Program-made: the position numbers and the translations under genes | Assembly (NCBI RefSeq): GCF_000019525.1 | Contig: NC_010506.1 | Coordinates: forward strand, 1,550,001-1,614,000 | DNA from: Shewanella woodyi ATCC 51908 | Lineage (GTDB): Bacteria > Pseudomonadota > Gammaproteobacteria > Enterobacterales > Shewanellaceae | Reading direction: 5' to 3' | DNA length: 64,000 bases | Shown here: positions 41,347 through 51,186 of the stretch, one piece after another | How the letters are laid out: each line of letters starts with the position of its first letter | Numbering within the stretch: the first letter of the stretch is position 1 | Notes under the pieces: model-generated | The model's database searches: none | Seen by the model: only the letters and a program-made list of their open reading frames with translations | What the model was told of the DNA's origin: nothing

Positions 41347-41375
41347 AGCTTATTACGTAGGCTTGGGTATATAAT
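41347..41375 (+). promoter_or_regulatory. Possible ffh promoter
   Basis: A perfect -10 TATAAT lies at 41370-41375, about 42 bp upstream of ffh. The -35 region 17 bp upstream is poor. The bases just before and overlapping it, GCTTGGGTATA, match the terminal repeat of the MITE-like family, so the promoter may have been built on a repeat remnant. The rest of the 317-bp ypjD-ffh gap shows nothing recognisable. Confidence 0.35.
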
Positions 41376-41416
41376 GCCGCCCTATAAATATCAATTCTAA
41401 AGGTAAGAACTCGATA

Positions 41417-42790
41417 ATGTTTGAGAACCTAACGGACAGACTGTCACGTTCACTAAAGAATATTAGTGGCCGTGGTCGCTTAACAGAAGATAATGTTAAG
41501 GAAACCTTACGAGAAGTGCGCATGGCACTACTCGAAGCTGATGTGGCTCTACCTGTTGTACGTGATTTTGTTAACAGCGTAAAAGAGCGTGCGGTAGGGC
41601 AGGAAGTTTCTAAGAGTCTCAGTCCAGGCCAAGCATTTATTAAGATAGTCCAGAGCGAACTTGAAAACGCGATGGGTGAAGCCAATGAAGCGTTAGACCT
41701 TTCGGCTCAGCCTCCTGCTGTGATCATGATGGCCGGTCTTCAAGGTGCGGGTAAAACTACCAGTGTCGCGAAACTATCTAAGTTCCTACGTGAGCGTGAA
41801 AAGAAATCAGTTTTAGTTGTCAGCGCCGACGTCTATCGTCCAGCCGCGATTAAACAGCTAGAAACCTTGGCGACTGAAGTTGAAGTTGAGTTCTTCCCAT
41901 CGGATGTCAGTCAAAAGCCTATCGACATTGTTAATGCTGCAATGGCCCATGCCAAATTGAAGTTTATCGATGTGGTCATTGTCGATACCGCAGGTCGTCT
42001 GCATGTCGATGAGAGCATGATGGATGAGATCAAGGCACTTCATGCTGCGGTCAATCCAGTAGAGACTCTGTTTGTTGTCGACGCTATGACGGGTCAAGAT
42101 GCGGCAAATACAGCTAAAGCATTCAATGAAGCGCTGCCTTTGACTGGTGTGGTATTGACCAAGGTCGATGGTGATGCACGTGGTGGTGCTGCTTTATCTA
42201 TCCGTCATATTACCGGTAAGCCGATTAAGTTCTTAGGTGTGGGTGAGAAGACCGACGCATTGGAGCCATTCTATCCTGATCGCGTCGCATCACGCATCTT
42301 AGGCATGGGTGATGTACTGTCACTGATTGAAGAGGTTGAGCGCGGCGTCGATAAAGACAAGGCGATGAAGCTGGCTTCGAAAGTGAAGAAAGGCGGCAGT
42401 TTCGATCTTGAAGATTTCCGTGAACAGCTTCAGCAGATGAAGAACATGGGCGGCATGATGGGCATGATTGAAAAGCTTCCTGGTGTTGGTCAATTACCGC
42501 CAGAAGCATTAGCTCAAGTTCAAAATGGCAAGATGACTAACCAGATGGAAGCGATCATCAACTCCATGACTAAAGGTGAGCGTGCTCGCCCAGATATCAT
42601 CAAAGGGTCGCGTAAGCGCCGTATCGCTCAGGGTTCTGGTACACAAATTCAGGACGTAAACCGCTTGTTGAAGCAGTTTACTCAGATGCAGAAGATGATG
42701 AAAAAGATGTCGGGTAAAGGCGGCATGAAAAAGATGATGCGTGGCATGAGCGGTATGTTGCCACCAGGCATGAAGATGCCAGGCCGTTAA
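41417..42790 (+). CDS. ffh: Signal recognition particle protein Ffh
   Basis: A 457-residue GTPase that binds 4.5S RNA and signal sequences of inner-membrane proteins and docks with FtsY. NG domain: GLQGAGKTTSVAKL near residue 106, DTAGRLHVD near residue 190, TKVDGDARGGAALS near 246. The C-terminal M domain is rich in methionine (MGGMMGMIEKLPG, KMMKKMSGKGGMKKMMRGM). Length matches E. coli Ffh (453). A strong terminator follows. Confidence 0.98.
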   Translation: MFENLTDRLSRSLKNISGRGRLTEDNVKETLREVRMALLEADVALPVVRDFVNSVKERAVGQEVSKSLSPGQAFIKIVQSELENAMGEANEALDLSAQPPAVIMMAGLQGAGKTTSVAKLSKFLREREKKSVLVVSADVYRPAAIKQLETLATEVEVEFFPSDVSQKPIDIVNAAMAHAKLKFIDVVIVDTAGRLHVDESMMDEIKALHAAVNPVETLFVVDAMTGQDAANTAKAFNEALPLTGVVLTKVDGDARGGAALSIRHITGKPIKFLGVGEKTDALEPFYPDRVASRILGMGDVLSLIEEVERGVDKDKAMKLASKVKKGGSFDLEDFREQLQQMKNMGGMMGMIEKLPGVGQLPPEALAQVQNGKMTNQMEAIINSMTKGERARPDIIKGSRKRRIAQGSGTQIQDVNRLLKQFTQMQKMMKKMSGKGGMKKMMRGMSGMLPPGMKMPGR

Positions 42791-42806
42791 AATCTAGTTA
42801 AATTGA

Positions 42807-42848
42807 AGGCTCGGGTTGGGCATTAGCCTAGCCCGAGCCTTTTATTTT
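42807..42848 (+). terminator. Rho-independent terminator of ffh
   Basis: AGGCTCGGGTTGGGC and a right arm ending GCCCGAGCCT form a long stem followed by TTTTATTTT. Confidence 0.85.
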
Positions 42849-42984
42849 AGTGGTCAAAAAACATTGCATTCGTCGGCGAGTAAGGTAAAATCGTCCGGCT
42901 TTCTACACTGGGACACTTCGCGAACACGGAGTCCCAGTTTTTATTTTGCTTCTTAGAAGCAAACCATTAGAGGATTGAAGACGC

Positions 42985-43236
42985 ATGGTTACCATTCGTT
43001 TAGCTCGTGGCGGCGCAAAAAAGCGTCCATTTTATAACATCGTAGTTGCTGACAGCCGTAATGCCCGTGATGGTCGTTTCATTGAGCGTGTTGGTTTCTT
43101 TAACCCAATGGCTCGTGGCCAGGAAGAGACTCTACGTCTTGACCTAGACCGTGTTGAGCACTGGGTAACTAACGGTGCTGGAACATCTGAGCGTGTTGCA
43201 AAGTTGATCAAAGACGCTCGTAAAGCTGCTGCTTAA
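42985..43236 (+). CDS. rpsP: Ribosomal protein bS16
   Basis: The 83-residue small-subunit protein S16, with [20 protein letters not shown] at the N-terminus. It opens the conserved operon rpsP-rimM-trmD-rplS. A GAGGATTGAAG sequence gives the ribosome-binding site. Confidence 0.98.
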   Translation: MVTIRLARGGAKKRPFYNIVVADSRNARDGRFIERVGFFNPMARGQEETLRLDLDRVEHWVTNGAGTSERVAKLIKDARKAAA

Positions 43237-43256
43237 TAGCGTTAAGGTATAGTTTG

Positions 43257-43787
43257 ATGAGTAGTAAACAAGAACCTGTCGTACTGGGTAAAATAGGCTC
43301 CAGTCATGGCATTAAGGGTTGGTTGAAGATCACTACCTATACCGAATCTGTTGAAGGTATTTTTGATTATTCACCTTGGTTGATTAAAGAGCAGGGTGAG
43401 TGGCGCGAAGTAAAAGTTACCCAGTGGCGTTTTCAGGGTAAAGCTGTAGTGGCTTCTCTTGAAGGCGTAGAAACACGGGATCAGGCACAGATGCTCACAA
43501 ATTGTGAGATCGCCGTGTCTGCAGAGCAGATGCAGGAACTACCAGAAGATGAATTCTACTGGCGTGACCTCATCGGTTGTGAAGTAACCAATACCAAAGG
43601 CTATAACATGGGTAAGGTTCAGGAGATCGTGGAAACAGGATCGAATGATGTACTACTTGTTAAAGCTAACGCCAAAGATGGCTTCGGCAAAGCGGAACGT
43701 ATGATCCCCTTTGTCACCGAGCAGTTCGTCCTAGAGGTGAACTTAACGGAGAAACAGATCTTAGTGGATTGGGATCCGGACTTTTAA
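43257..43787 (+). CDS. rimM: 16S rRNA maturation factor RimM
   Basis: A 176-residue protein that binds uS19 and helps mature the 30S head. The N-terminal domain has [17 protein letters not shown], and the PRC-barrel C-terminal domain has [24 protein letters not shown] and the closing [10 protein letters not shown] take ATG at 43257 rather than the TTG one codon earlier. It lies 20 bp after rpsP. Confidence 0.97.
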   Translation: MSSKQEPVVLGKIGSSHGIKGWLKITTYTESVEGIFDYSPWLIKEQGEWREVKVTQWRFQGKAVVASLEGVETRDQAQMLTNCEIAVSAEQMQELPEDEFYWRDLIGCEVTNTKGYNMGKVQEIVETGSNDVLLVKANAKDGFGKAERMIPFVTEQFVLEVNLTEKQILVDWDPDF

Positions 43788-43802
43788 GTCGAGGTACAAC
43801 AT

Positions 43803-44549
43803 ATGTGGTTAGGGGTTGTAACCCTGTTTCCAGAGATGTTTCGTGCCGTCACAGACTTTGGAGTAACGGGTCGGGCCGTTAACAAGGGCCTGTTAGAGTT
43901 GCAAACGTGGAATCCAAGAGATTTCACCCATGATAAACATAAGACAGTGGATGATCGCCCCTATGGTGGTGGCCCTGGCATGTTGATGATGGTGCAACCT
44001 TTACGCGACGCTATTCATGCTGCGAAAGCGGCAGCTGGCGATAGTGCGAAGGTGATTTATCTCTCTCCTCAGGGGCGCAAGCTGACACAGCAAGGCGTCG
44101 AAGAGTTAGCTAAATCGGACAGTTTGATTTTGGTATGTGGTCGATACGAAGGTGTTGATGAGCGTATTATTCAAACTGAAGTGGATGAGGAGTGGTCAAT
44201 TGGAGATTACGTGCTTTCGGGCGGTGAACTTCCAGCGATGACTCTTATCGATTCAGTATCAAGATTGGTACCGGGCGTACTCGGTAAGCAAGCTTCGGCA
44301 GAGCAGGACTCCTTCTCTGACGGTTTATTGGATTGTCCCCACTATACTCGCCCTGAAACCTTGGATGGTTTAGATGTACCAGCAGTCTTGTTAAGTGGTA
44401 ACCACGAACATATTAGACGCTGGCGTCTACAACAAAGTCTCGGTAGAACTTTGTTAAGGCGACCAGAATTATTAGAAAATCTAGCTCTGACTGACGAACA
44501 AACGAAGCTTTTAGCTCAGTTTGTTGATTCAACAAATGAGTGTGGATAG
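43803..44549 (+). CDS. trmD: tRNA (guanine-N1)-methyltransferase TrmD
   Basis: A 248-residue SPOUT-family enzyme that makes m1G37 in tRNAs with G36, preventing +1 frameshifts. The trefoil-knot motifs are [12 protein letters not shown] and [12 protein letters not shown] followed by [23 protein letters not shown] is also typical. It is 15 bp after rimM. Confidence 0.98.
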   Translation: MWLGVVTLFPEMFRAVTDFGVTGRAVNKGLLELQTWNPRDFTHDKHKTVDDRPYGGGPGMLMMVQPLRDAIHAAKAAAGDSAKVIYLSPQGRKLTQQGVEELAKSDSLILVCGRYEGVDERIIQTEVDEEWSIGDYVLSGGELPAMTLIDSVSRLVPGVLGKQASAEQDSFSDGLLDCPHYTRPETLDGLDVPAVLLSGNHEHIRRWRLQQSLGRTLLRRPELLENLALTDEQTKLLAQFVDSTNECG

Positions 44550-44584
44550 TTACGATCAGTTATTACTAGTATGGAGTTTATTTC

Positions 44585-44938
44585 ATGAATAACATCATTA
44601 AAATGCTCAACGAAGAGCAAATGAAGAAAGATGTACCAGAATTTGGTGCAGGTGACACAGTTGTAGTTAAAGTACGTGTTGTTGAAGGTGGTAAAGAGCG
44701 TCTACAGGCGTTCGAAGGTGTTGTAATCGCTAAGCGTAACCGCGGCGTTCACTCTGCATTCACTGTACGTAAAATCTCTAATGGTGAAGGTGTTGAGCGT
44801 GCATTCCAAACGCACAGCCCAATCATCTCTGATATCGAAGTTAAGCGTCGTGGCCGTGTTCGTCGTGCTAAGCTTTACTATCTACGTGAGCGTTCAGGTA
44901 AGTCTGCACGTATCCGTGAGAAGCTTTCTACTAAGTAA
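44585..44938 (+). CDS. rplS: Ribosomal protein bL19
   Basis: The 117-residue large-subunit protein L19 at the 30S-50S interface. It carries [19 protein letters not shown] and ends with [18 protein letters not shown]. Last gene of the rpsP operon; a strong terminator follows. Confidence 0.98.
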   Translation: MNNIIKMLNEEQMKKDVPEFGAGDTVVVKVRVVEGGKERLQAFEGVVIAKRNRGVHSAFTVRKISNGEGVERAFQTHSPIISDIEVKRRGRVRRAKLYYLRERSGKSARIREKLSTK

Positions 44939-44981
44939 TTTAGTAGCTCGCAGTAAGAAAAAGACGCAGTGTTCGCACAAT

Positions 44982-45005
44982 AACCCGCCAATAGGCGGGT
45001 TTTTG
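44982..45005 (+). terminator. Rho-independent terminator of the rpsP operon
   Basis: AACCCGCC and GGCGGGTT pair around AATA, followed by a T-run. Between it and aroF (about 240 bp) I see no further clear feature. Confidence 0.9.
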
Positions 45006-45245
45006 TGATCTTGGGGTAAGGAAAATATCAAACTTCGATATTGATAATAGTACTTTCTGACTCTTTTCCATGAATTTTGTTTTAGTTGGTAGATCGTGCT
45101 TGATCTTAAGGTTAACCACAGGCATAGTTAGCTCTTGATTGTAATGGTGTAGCATTACAGCTTTACATTTTTAAGCTTATTGAGATAAAAATTACACAGA
45201 GAACAGAGCAATTCAGACAACTTAGGGAATTATCAGGTGGTTAGT

Positions 45246-46337
45246 ATGCAGCAAGATACAATAAATAATGTTCATATCAGTTCAGAAAAAGTACTCGTGA
45301 CACCTCAAGAGCTAAAGCTTGAGCTTCCCCTGTCTGAGCCTGCATACCACTATGTATTAAATGCCCGTAAAACAGTTGCTGATATCGTCCACAAGCGAGA
45401 TAACCGCGTACTTATCGTCACCGGTCCCTGTTCTATCCATGATATCGACTCTGCGAAAGAGTACGCATTAAAGCTTAAGACGCTCCATGATGAGCTAAAA
45501 GATGACTTCTTTATTTTGATGAGAGTCTACTTCGAGAAGCCAAGAACGACCGTAGGCTGGAAGGGGATGATCAATGATCCTGATATGGATGAGTCGTTTG
45601 ATGTTGAGAAAGGTCTAAGAAAGGCCCGTGAGTTGATGATCTGGTTGGCTGAGTTAGGTTTACCAGTGGCCACGGAGGCGCTCGATCCTATCAGCCCTCA
45701 ATATATGTCAGAACTTGTCACTTGGTCTGCTATTGGTGCAAGAACCACAGAGTCACAAACACACAGAGAGATGGCGTCAGGCCTTTCTATGCCAGTGGGT
45801 TTTAAAAATGGCACCGACGGTAAGTTAGGGGTGGCTATCAATGCTCTGGAGTCTGCTGCCAGTGGGCACAGATTTATGGGAATTAACCAGCAAGGGCAGG
45901 TGGCACTGCTTCAAACTGCAGGTAACCCTGATGGCCACGTTATCCTACGCGGTGGTAAGAGCCCTAACTACGATGCTAAAAGTGTTGAAGATTGTGAGCA
46001 GCAACTGCACAGTGCGAACTTAAATGCTCGTTTAATTGTCGATTGCAGTCACGGCAATTCATCAAAGGATCATAAAAAGCAAAAAGGGGTCTGCGAAGAT
46101 GTATTTAAGCAGATTTTATCTGGTAATCAATCTATCATTGGTGTGATGCTTGAGAGCCACCTTAATGAGGGGAATCAAAGCAGTAATAAGCCGATGAGTG
46201 AGCTGGCTTATGGCGTCTCTGTCACGGATGCGTGTATTGATTGGGCCACGACAGAGGAGCTGTTGAGAGCTGGAGCCGCATCACTGAGTAGCGTGTTACC
46301 TAATCGTTTCGATCAGCGAAAAGTGGTTAATGGTTAA
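45246..46337 (+). CDS. aroF: DAHP synthase, class I, probably tyrosine-sensitive (AroF)
   Basis: A 363-residue 3-deoxy-D-arabino-heptulosonate 7-phosphate synthase, the first step of the shikimate pathway, using PEP and erythrose 4-phosphate. Motifs: TGPCSIHD near residue 60, MRVYFEKPRTTVGWKG near residue 92, IGARTTESQTHREMASG near residue 165 and DCSHGNSSKDH near residue 265. Because it is followed directly by tyrA, as aroF is in E. coli, the tyrosine-feedback isozyme is likely. ATG at 45246 has AGGTGG 5 nt upstream and is preferred to the upstream GTG. Confidence 0.93.
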   Translation: MQQDTINNVHISSEKVLVTPQELKLELPLSEPAYHYVLNARKTVADIVHKRDNRVLIVTGPCSIHDIDSAKEYALKLKTLHDELKDDFFILMRVYFEKPRTTVGWKGMINDPDMDESFDVEKGLRKARELMIWLAELGLPVATEALDPISPQYMSELVTWSAIGARTTESQTHREMASGLSMPVGFKNGTDGKLGVAINALESAASGHRFMGINQQGQVALLQTAGNPDGHVILRGGKSPNYDAKSVEDCEQQLHSANLNARLIVDCSHGNSSKDHKKQKGVCEDVFKQILSGNQSIIGVMLESHLNEGNQSSNKPMSELAYGVSVTDACIDWATTEELLRAGAASLSSVLPNRFDQRKVVNG

Positions 46338-46391
46338 TAATCACTGCTAAAGTGACCCTGTTTTTATGCCTTCTTGATGGAATGATAACGA

Positions 46392-47531
46392 ATGAATGAG
46401 AGAACGACGGCTGAACTTGAGAATTTAAGAGGCCTGATAGATGGTGTTGATCAGCAGTTGATCCACCTGCTTAGAAAACGGTTAGATCTGGTTGCACAAG
46501 TGGGTGCAGTCAAGCATGGAGCTGGCTTACCGATCTATGCTCCCCAGCGAGAAGCTGCCATGTTAGCTAAGCGCCGTGAAGAAGCTAAAAAGATGGATGT
46601 GTCGCCACAGCTCATTGAGGATATTTTAAGACGCCTAATGCGTGAGTCCTACCTCAACGAGAAAGATATCGGTTTTAAGCAGGTCAACCCAGATTTAGGT
46701 CATGTTGTTATCGTTGGTGGTAGCGGAAAACTAGGTGGTCTGTTTTCTCAGATGTTAGTGCTATCTGGTTATCAGGTGAAAGTCATCGATAAAGATGACT
46801 GGGCGAGAGCAGATGAGATATTTGATGGAGCTGGTCTAGTCTTAGTGACTGTACCTATTGGCATCACTTGTGATCTGATAAAAGATAAACTCACGACTCT
46901 ACCGCAAAGCTGTATTCTAGCAGATTTAACATCCATAAAAGGGGAGCCCGTTGAAGCCATGCTAGCGGCCCACAGTGGACCTGTTGTCGGTCTGCACCCT
47001 ATGTTTGGCCCAGATGTAGGCAGCTTAGCGAAACAAGTTGTGGTGGTGTGTCATGGCCGCCAGAGCGCTGAGTATCAATGGTTGCTTGAGCAGATCCAGA
47101 TATGGGGAGCTAGAATTGTTGAAGCAGAGCCTGAGAGACACGATAAGGCGATGCAGCTGGTTCAAGCGATGCGCCACTTCTCTTCGTTCGTCTATGGGTT
47201 AAACCTCTATAAGGAGGAGGCGGATATTGAGAGCTTGCTTCAGTTTAGTTCGCCTATCTATAGGCTAGAGCTGGCCATGGTGGGGCGTCTGTTTGCTCAA
47301 AGCCCTGAGCTTTATGCCGATATTATCTTCGCGCAAAAAGAGAGTATGCAGGCGATTGGTGATTACCTTGATAACTACTCTCAAGCCCTCTCTCTTTTAC
47401 AAGTAGGGGACAGGGATGCATTTGTGGCGCAGTTTAAAGAGGTCGCGCAGTGGTTTGGTGATTTTGCACCTCAATTTCAGCGTGAGAGCCGAGCTATGCT
47501 GCAGTCTGTCAATGACATGAAAACAGGCTGA
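46392..47531 (+). CDS. tyrA: Chorismate mutase/prephenate dehydrogenase TyrA
   Basis: A 379-residue bifunctional T-protein of tyrosine synthesis. The N-terminal AroQ chorismate mutase (residues 1-90) has [20 protein letters not shown], and the dehydrogenase starts with the NAD-binding [18 protein letters not shown] near residue 104. [11 protein letters not shown] includes the catalytic His. It is 54 bp after aroF; a terminator follows. E. coli TyrA is 373 residues. Confidence 0.96.
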   Translation: MNERTTAELENLRGLIDGVDQQLIHLLRKRLDLVAQVGAVKHGAGLPIYAPQREAAMLAKRREEAKKMDVSPQLIEDILRRLMRESYLNEKDIGFKQVNPDLGHVVIVGGSGKLGGLFSQMLVLSGYQVKVIDKDDWARADEIFDGAGLVLVTVPIGITCDLIKDKLTTLPQSCILADLTSIKGEPVEAMLAAHSGPVVGLHPMFGPDVGSLAKQVVVVCHGRQSAEYQWLLEQIQIWGARIVEAEPERHDKAMQLVQAMRHFSSFVYGLNLYKEEADIESLLQFSSPIYRLELAMVGRLFAQSPELYADIIFAQKESMQAIGDYLDNYSQALSLLQVGDRDAFVAQFKEVAQWFGDFAPQFQRESRAMLQSVNDMKTG

Positions 47532-47569
47532 TTTAGCGGTTTATACTGATTAGTATTCGCTATGTAATG

Positions 47570-47595
47570 AAAGGGAGCTTTGGCTCCCTTTTTCG
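47570..47595 (+). terminator. Rho-independent terminator of aroF-tyrA
   Basis: AAGGGAGC and GCTCCCTT pair around TTTG and are followed by TTTCG. Confidence 0.85.
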
Positions 47596-47666
47596 TTCCT
47601 GTCTGAAGCTTGTTAATGAACAAGTATTTTGATTTTTGTGATATATGTTGACTCCTCACTGCTGAA

Positions 47667-47682
47667 TTTGATCTGTCTCAAA
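47667..47682. promoter_or_regulatory. FNR/EtrA- or CRP-like site upstream of hcp
   Basis: TTTGATCTGTCTCAAA is an inverted repeat one base away from the FNR core TTGAT-N4-ATCAA, centred about 115 bp upstream of hcp. It could also be read as a weak CRP site. Anaerobic FNR-type control of hcp is well known. Confidence 0.45.
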
Positions 47683-47745
47683 CTTTCACCGATTAAACAA
47701 AATTCTACTATCTAAGTGGCAAACCTTACCTTTACACTAGCTTTA

Positions 47746-47768
47746 AACATGCAAATAAAAAGCATGAT
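47746..47768. promoter_or_regulatory. NsrR-like operator upstream of hcp
   Basis: ATGCAAATAAAAAGCAT (47749-47765) has the ATG-to-CAT spacing of 17 found in the NsrR consensus and matches it at most positions. It ends about 24 bp before the hcp ATG, a position suited to repression. NsrR control of hcp-hcr is established in gammaproteobacteria. Confidence 0.5.
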
Positions 47769-47788
47769 TAAAATTAGGAGCAATAGTA

Positions 47789-49447
47789 ATGTTTTGTATT
47801 CAGTGTGAACAGACAATCAGAACTCCAGCTGGAAATGGCTGTAGTTACTCTCAAGGTATGTGCGGCAAACTTGCTGAGACCTCAGACCTTCAAGATCTTC
47901 TTATCTACATTCTCCAAGGTGTGTCGGCTTACGCCGTAAAGGCTCGTGAGTTCAATATTATTGATGCTGAGATAGATACCTTTGTTCCTAAAGCTTTTTT
48001 TGCAACATTAACCAATGTGAATTTTGATGATGCGAGACTGATTGAGTATGTTGAGCAAGCCAATACCTACCGTACTCGCTTAAAAGATGCCTACGAAGCG
48101 CAGTGCGCTGCAAACGGAGTCATGGTTGCCGAAATGAGTGCTCCAGCTCAGTTAGTGTTAGCCACCGCTAAGCCTGAACTGTTAGCTCAAGCCCCGCTTG
48201 CGGCTCCTAATCGCGGTGATGTGCATGAAGATATATTAGGTCTTCGTTTGTTATGTTTATATGGTTTAAAAGGTGCTGCAGCCTACATGGAGCACGCGCG
48301 GGTGCTGGATCAAACCGATGCGGAGGTGGCGGGGAGTTTTCATGAAATCATGGCTTTCCTTGGTGAAGACTCTGTTGATGTGGACAAGCTATTTGCCACA
48401 TCCATGGAGATAGGTCAGTTAAACTACAAAGTGATGGCCATGTTAGATGAAGGCGAGACCAATGCCTTTGGACACCCTGAGCCAACTCAAGTTAATACCG
48501 TTGCGGTGAAGGGCAAAGCGATTTTAGTCTCAGGTCATGACATGGTGGATCTCGAGCTTATCCTTAAGCAGACAGAGGGCAAGGGGATTAATGTCTTTAC
48601 CCATGGTGAGATGCTGCCTGCATTGGCTTACCCTGAGTTTAAGAAATATCCACACCTAGTGGGTAACTATGGCAGTGCTTGGCAGAACCAGCAGAAGGAG
48701 TTTGCTAACTTCCCTGGCGCTGTGGTGATGACCTCTAACTGTATTATCGATCCAAACGTAGGTAACTACTCAGACCGTATCTTTACTCGCAGTATCGTTG
48801 GTTGGCCAGGTGTGACCCATCTTGTTGGTGATGACTTTACTCAGGTTATCGAAAAAGCCTTAGCACTTGATGGCTTCATTTATGATGAGATCCCCCACCT
48901 AATTACCATAGGTTTTGCTCGTAATGCTTTGATGGCAGCAGCTCCTGCTGTTATTGAAAACGTGAAGAACGGCTCTATCAAGCATTTTTTCCTTGTTGGT
49001 GGCTGTGATGGTGATAAAGCGGATAGAAGCTACTTCACCGATATCGCGACTCAGGCGCCTGATGACTCATTAATCCTGACTTTAGGTTGTGGAAAGTACA
49101 AGTTTAACAAGCTGGAGTTTGGTGACATTAATGGTATTCCACGTCTGTTAGATATCGGCCAATGTAATGACTCCTACTCGGCGATTCAGCTTGCTATCGC
49201 GCTTTCAGAAGCATTTGAGTGTGAGATTAATGAGCTACCTTTGAGCTTAGTACTCTCATGGTTCGAGCAAAAAGCGATTGTGGTATTACTTACTCTGTTG
49301 TCACTGGGCGTTAAAAATATTCGCACTGGACCAACACCACCGGCTTTCCTTACTGAGAATCTGCTTAATATCTTAGAGGAGAAGTTTGGATTGCGTAATA
49401 CCACAACGGTAGAAGCCGACTTGAACACCATCCTCAATGTGGCATAG
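47789..49447 (+). CDS. hcp: Hybrid cluster protein Hcp (hydroxylamine reductase / NO reductase)
   Basis: A 552-residue class II hybrid-cluster protein. The N-terminal cluster is bound by Cys3, Cys6, Cys18 and Cys25 (CX2CX11CX6C), the class II pattern. Hybrid-cluster ligands include the Cys in [11 protein letters not shown], in [11 protein letters not shown] and in [18 protein letters not shown]. In E. coli Hcp reduces nitric oxide, with Hcr as its NADH reductase, and also reduces hydroxylamine in vitro. hcr follows about 130 bp downstream. Confidence 0.96.
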   Translation: MFCIQCEQTIRTPAGNGCSYSQGMCGKLAETSDLQDLLIYILQGVSAYAVKAREFNIIDAEIDTFVPKAFFATLTNVNFDDARLIEYVEQANTYRTRLKDAYEAQCAANGVMVAEMSAPAQLVLATAKPELLAQAPLAAPNRGDVHEDILGLRLLCLYGLKGAAAYMEHARVLDQTDAEVAGSFHEIMAFLGEDSVDVDKLFATSMEIGQLNYKVMAMLDEGETNAFGHPEPTQVNTVAVKGKAILVSGHDMVDLELILKQTEGKGINVFTHGEMLPALAYPEFKKYPHLVGNYGSAWQNQQKEFANFPGAVVMTSNCIIDPNVGNYSDRIFTRSIVGWPGVTHLVGDDFTQVIEKALALDGFIYDEIPHLITIGFARNALMAAAPAVIENVKNGSIKHFFLVGGCDGDKADRSYFTDIATQAPDDSLILTLGCGKYKFNKLEFGDINGIPRLLDIGQCNDSYSAIQLAIALSEAFECEINELPLSLVLSWFEQKAIVVLLTLLSLGVKNIRTGPTPPAFLTENLLNILEEKFGLRNTTTVEADLNTILNVA

Positions 49448-49575
49448 GGCTTAAGCCTATATCGAGACTGGCCAAGACTTTCAAGTCTTGGTCAATTGTC
49501 TCTAATACTTTTTACATTGGCTCTATGTATTAGCTGCTTTATTGAAATCTCTTTCTGTTAGTGAATGGAAATAAA

Positions 49576-50673
49576 ATGAACCTAGATACCCCCTCTAAGC
49601 TGGATATGGATGAACTGCAACTCACCTCGCCAACTTGGCTACACGGTGAAGTTGAGCTGTTATGTGTAGAGAAGTGGCATGAAACCCATGATGTGGTGAG
49701 TTTTCGTTTTCAGGGGAAAAGTCCGGTTAAGTTTCAGTTTAAGCCAGGTCAGTTTTTGACATTTATGCTTGAGATTAATGGCGCAGTGATTCATCGCAGT
49801 TACACCATCTCATCTTCACCATCTAGGCCTTACTCTATCGTCGTCACTGTTAAGCGCATCGAAGCGGGTGTAGTGTCTAACTATCTGGCCGAATCGCTTC
49901 AGGTTGGTGACACTGTAATGGCAACAGGTCCTGACGGAGTATTTAACTTAGTCGATATTCCTGCAACTAAGTACCTATTTTTAAGTGCAGGTAGTGGCAT
50001 TACCCCCATGTACTCGATGACTCGCTGGTTAACCGATACTCAAGTAGGCGCTGATATCGCTTTTCTTCATTGCGCAAAGAGCATGAAGGATCTTATTTTC
50101 AAAGAAGCGTTAGATAAGATAGCGCAGAACAACTCACGCTTTGATTTAAGTTATATCCTAGAATCCGATATCGAAAAACTGACTGCTGAGTATAGTTGTA
50201 GAGCTGGCCGAATTAATGGGCAATACCTCAGTGAGCTTGTGAGCGATTTTCAAGATAGAACCATATTTGTCTGTGGTCCTGCGCCTTTTATGTCAGGAGT
50301 GCGAGCTGTGCTGAGTGAGCTGGGTTTTGATATGTCTCAATATCACCAAGAGAGCTTTGGTGACGATATTATGCAGACGACTTTAACGGCGACTTTGGCA
50401 CAAACCCCTGAGACAAAAAACTTCATGTTAAGCATAGGGGATCGCCAAAGAGCGCTAAGCCCAGAGCAGAGTTTACTTGAAGGGATTGAAGCTGAAGGCT
50501 TGCCAATTATTGCTGCTTGTCGCTCGGGTGTGTGCGGTGCGTGTAAGTGTCAGGTCGTTGAGGGAGAGACTGAGTCCAGTAGCCAGATGAGCCTAACGCC
50601 TGATGAGATTGAACAAGGTTTTGTGTTGGCCTGTTCAACAAAATTAAAGTCGGATGTCACCTTAGTGCTTTAA
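49576..50673 (+). CDS. hcr: NADH oxidoreductase Hcr
   Basis: A 365-residue reductase for Hcp. Order of domains: FAD-binding (about residues 15-115; RSYTISSSP), NAD-binding (about 120-245; LSAGSGITPMYSM, FVCGPAPFM) and a C-terminal plant-type [2Fe-2S] domain with CRSGVCGACKCQV and a later Cys in VLACSTK. ATG at 49576 fits better than the upstream GTG, which has no ribosome-binding site. A hairpin (AAGACTT/AAGTCTT) without T-run lies between hcp and hcr near 49470-49495. Confidence 0.93.
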   Translation: MNLDTPSKLDMDELQLTSPTWLHGEVELLCVEKWHETHDVVSFRFQGKSPVKFQFKPGQFLTFMLEINGAVIHRSYTISSSPSRPYSIVVTVKRIEAGVVSNYLAESLQVGDTVMATGPDGVFNLVDIPATKYLFLSAGSGITPMYSMTRWLTDTQVGADIAFLHCAKSMKDLIFKEALDKIAQNNSRFDLSYILESDIEKLTAEYSCRAGRINGQYLSELVSDFQDRTIFVCGPAPFMSGVRAVLSELGFDMSQYHQESFGDDIMQTTLTATLAQTPETKNFMLSIGDRQRALSPEQSLLEGIEAEGLPIIAACRSGVCGACKCQVVEGETESSSQMSLTPDEIEQGFVLACSTKLKSDVTLVL

Positions 50674-50787
50674 CCTTGAGTGGTTAATTCATAGGGTTGA
50701 GTAAGTAGAATTTGCGCAATAGCCAGTGACAACGTATTGTTAAGGGGTGAACCTATTAGATCAACGTGTCATTTTTGGAGCATATCT

Positions 50788-51123
50788 ATGATATCTACGG
50801 CGACAGAGGGAGCGGCAATAGACGACCCAAGCTTAGCGCACCTTCTTTACGGCTTGATGACAGCTTTTCCTCTTTTTTTTCTACCTACCTTGTTAGGGCT
50901 AGCCATCAATCTTGCCCATAAGCCGCAAGGTGCTAGTGCTATGGTTCAATCACACCTGCGCTGGCAGCGACACTCAATGATTGGCTTTGCAATCTTAGCT
51001 GGGTTAGGTTTTTTCCTTTCACCACTGTGGTTAAGCGTTAGCATCTATCTTGTTGCAACACTTTGGTTTTGCCATCGAATAATCAAAGGTTGGTTAAGTT
51101 TGACTGAGGGTGTTGAGGTTTAG
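50788..51123 (+). CDS. Small membrane protein (COG3671/DUF4870-like)
   Basis: A 111-residue protein with three hydrophobic segments and the SHLRWQRHSM...WFCHRIIKGWLSL pattern that I associate with the COG3671-type membrane proteins of unknown function. GGAG is 7 nt before ATG at 50788, so the longer frame starting at 50737 is not used. It follows hcr by about 110 bp and ends before a strong terminator; co-transcription with hcp-hcr is possible but not shown. Confidence 0.7.
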   Translation: MISTATEGAAIDDPSLAHLLYGLMTAFPLFFLPTLLGLAINLAHKPQGASAMVQSHLRWQRHSMIGFAILAGLGFFLSPLWLSVSIYLVATLWFCHRIIKGWLSLTEGVEV

Positions 51124-51140
51124 TCGCTAAAATTGAGATA

Positions 51141-51170
51141 AAAAATGAGGACCTAGGTCCTCATTTTTTT
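51141..51170. terminator. Bidirectional terminator between the membrane-protein gene and pheA
   Basis: AAATGAGGACC and GGTCCTCATTT pair almost without a loop (TA), flanked by an A-run and a T-run. It serves both convergent genes. Confidence 0.88.
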
Positions 51171-51186
51171 GGGTAATAATACAGGT

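Noticed and set aside
45120..45175. TyrR box upstream of aroF
   Set aside because: TGTAAT...ATTACA and a nearby TTTACA are present, but the spacing is two bases longer than TGTAAA-N6-TTTACA.
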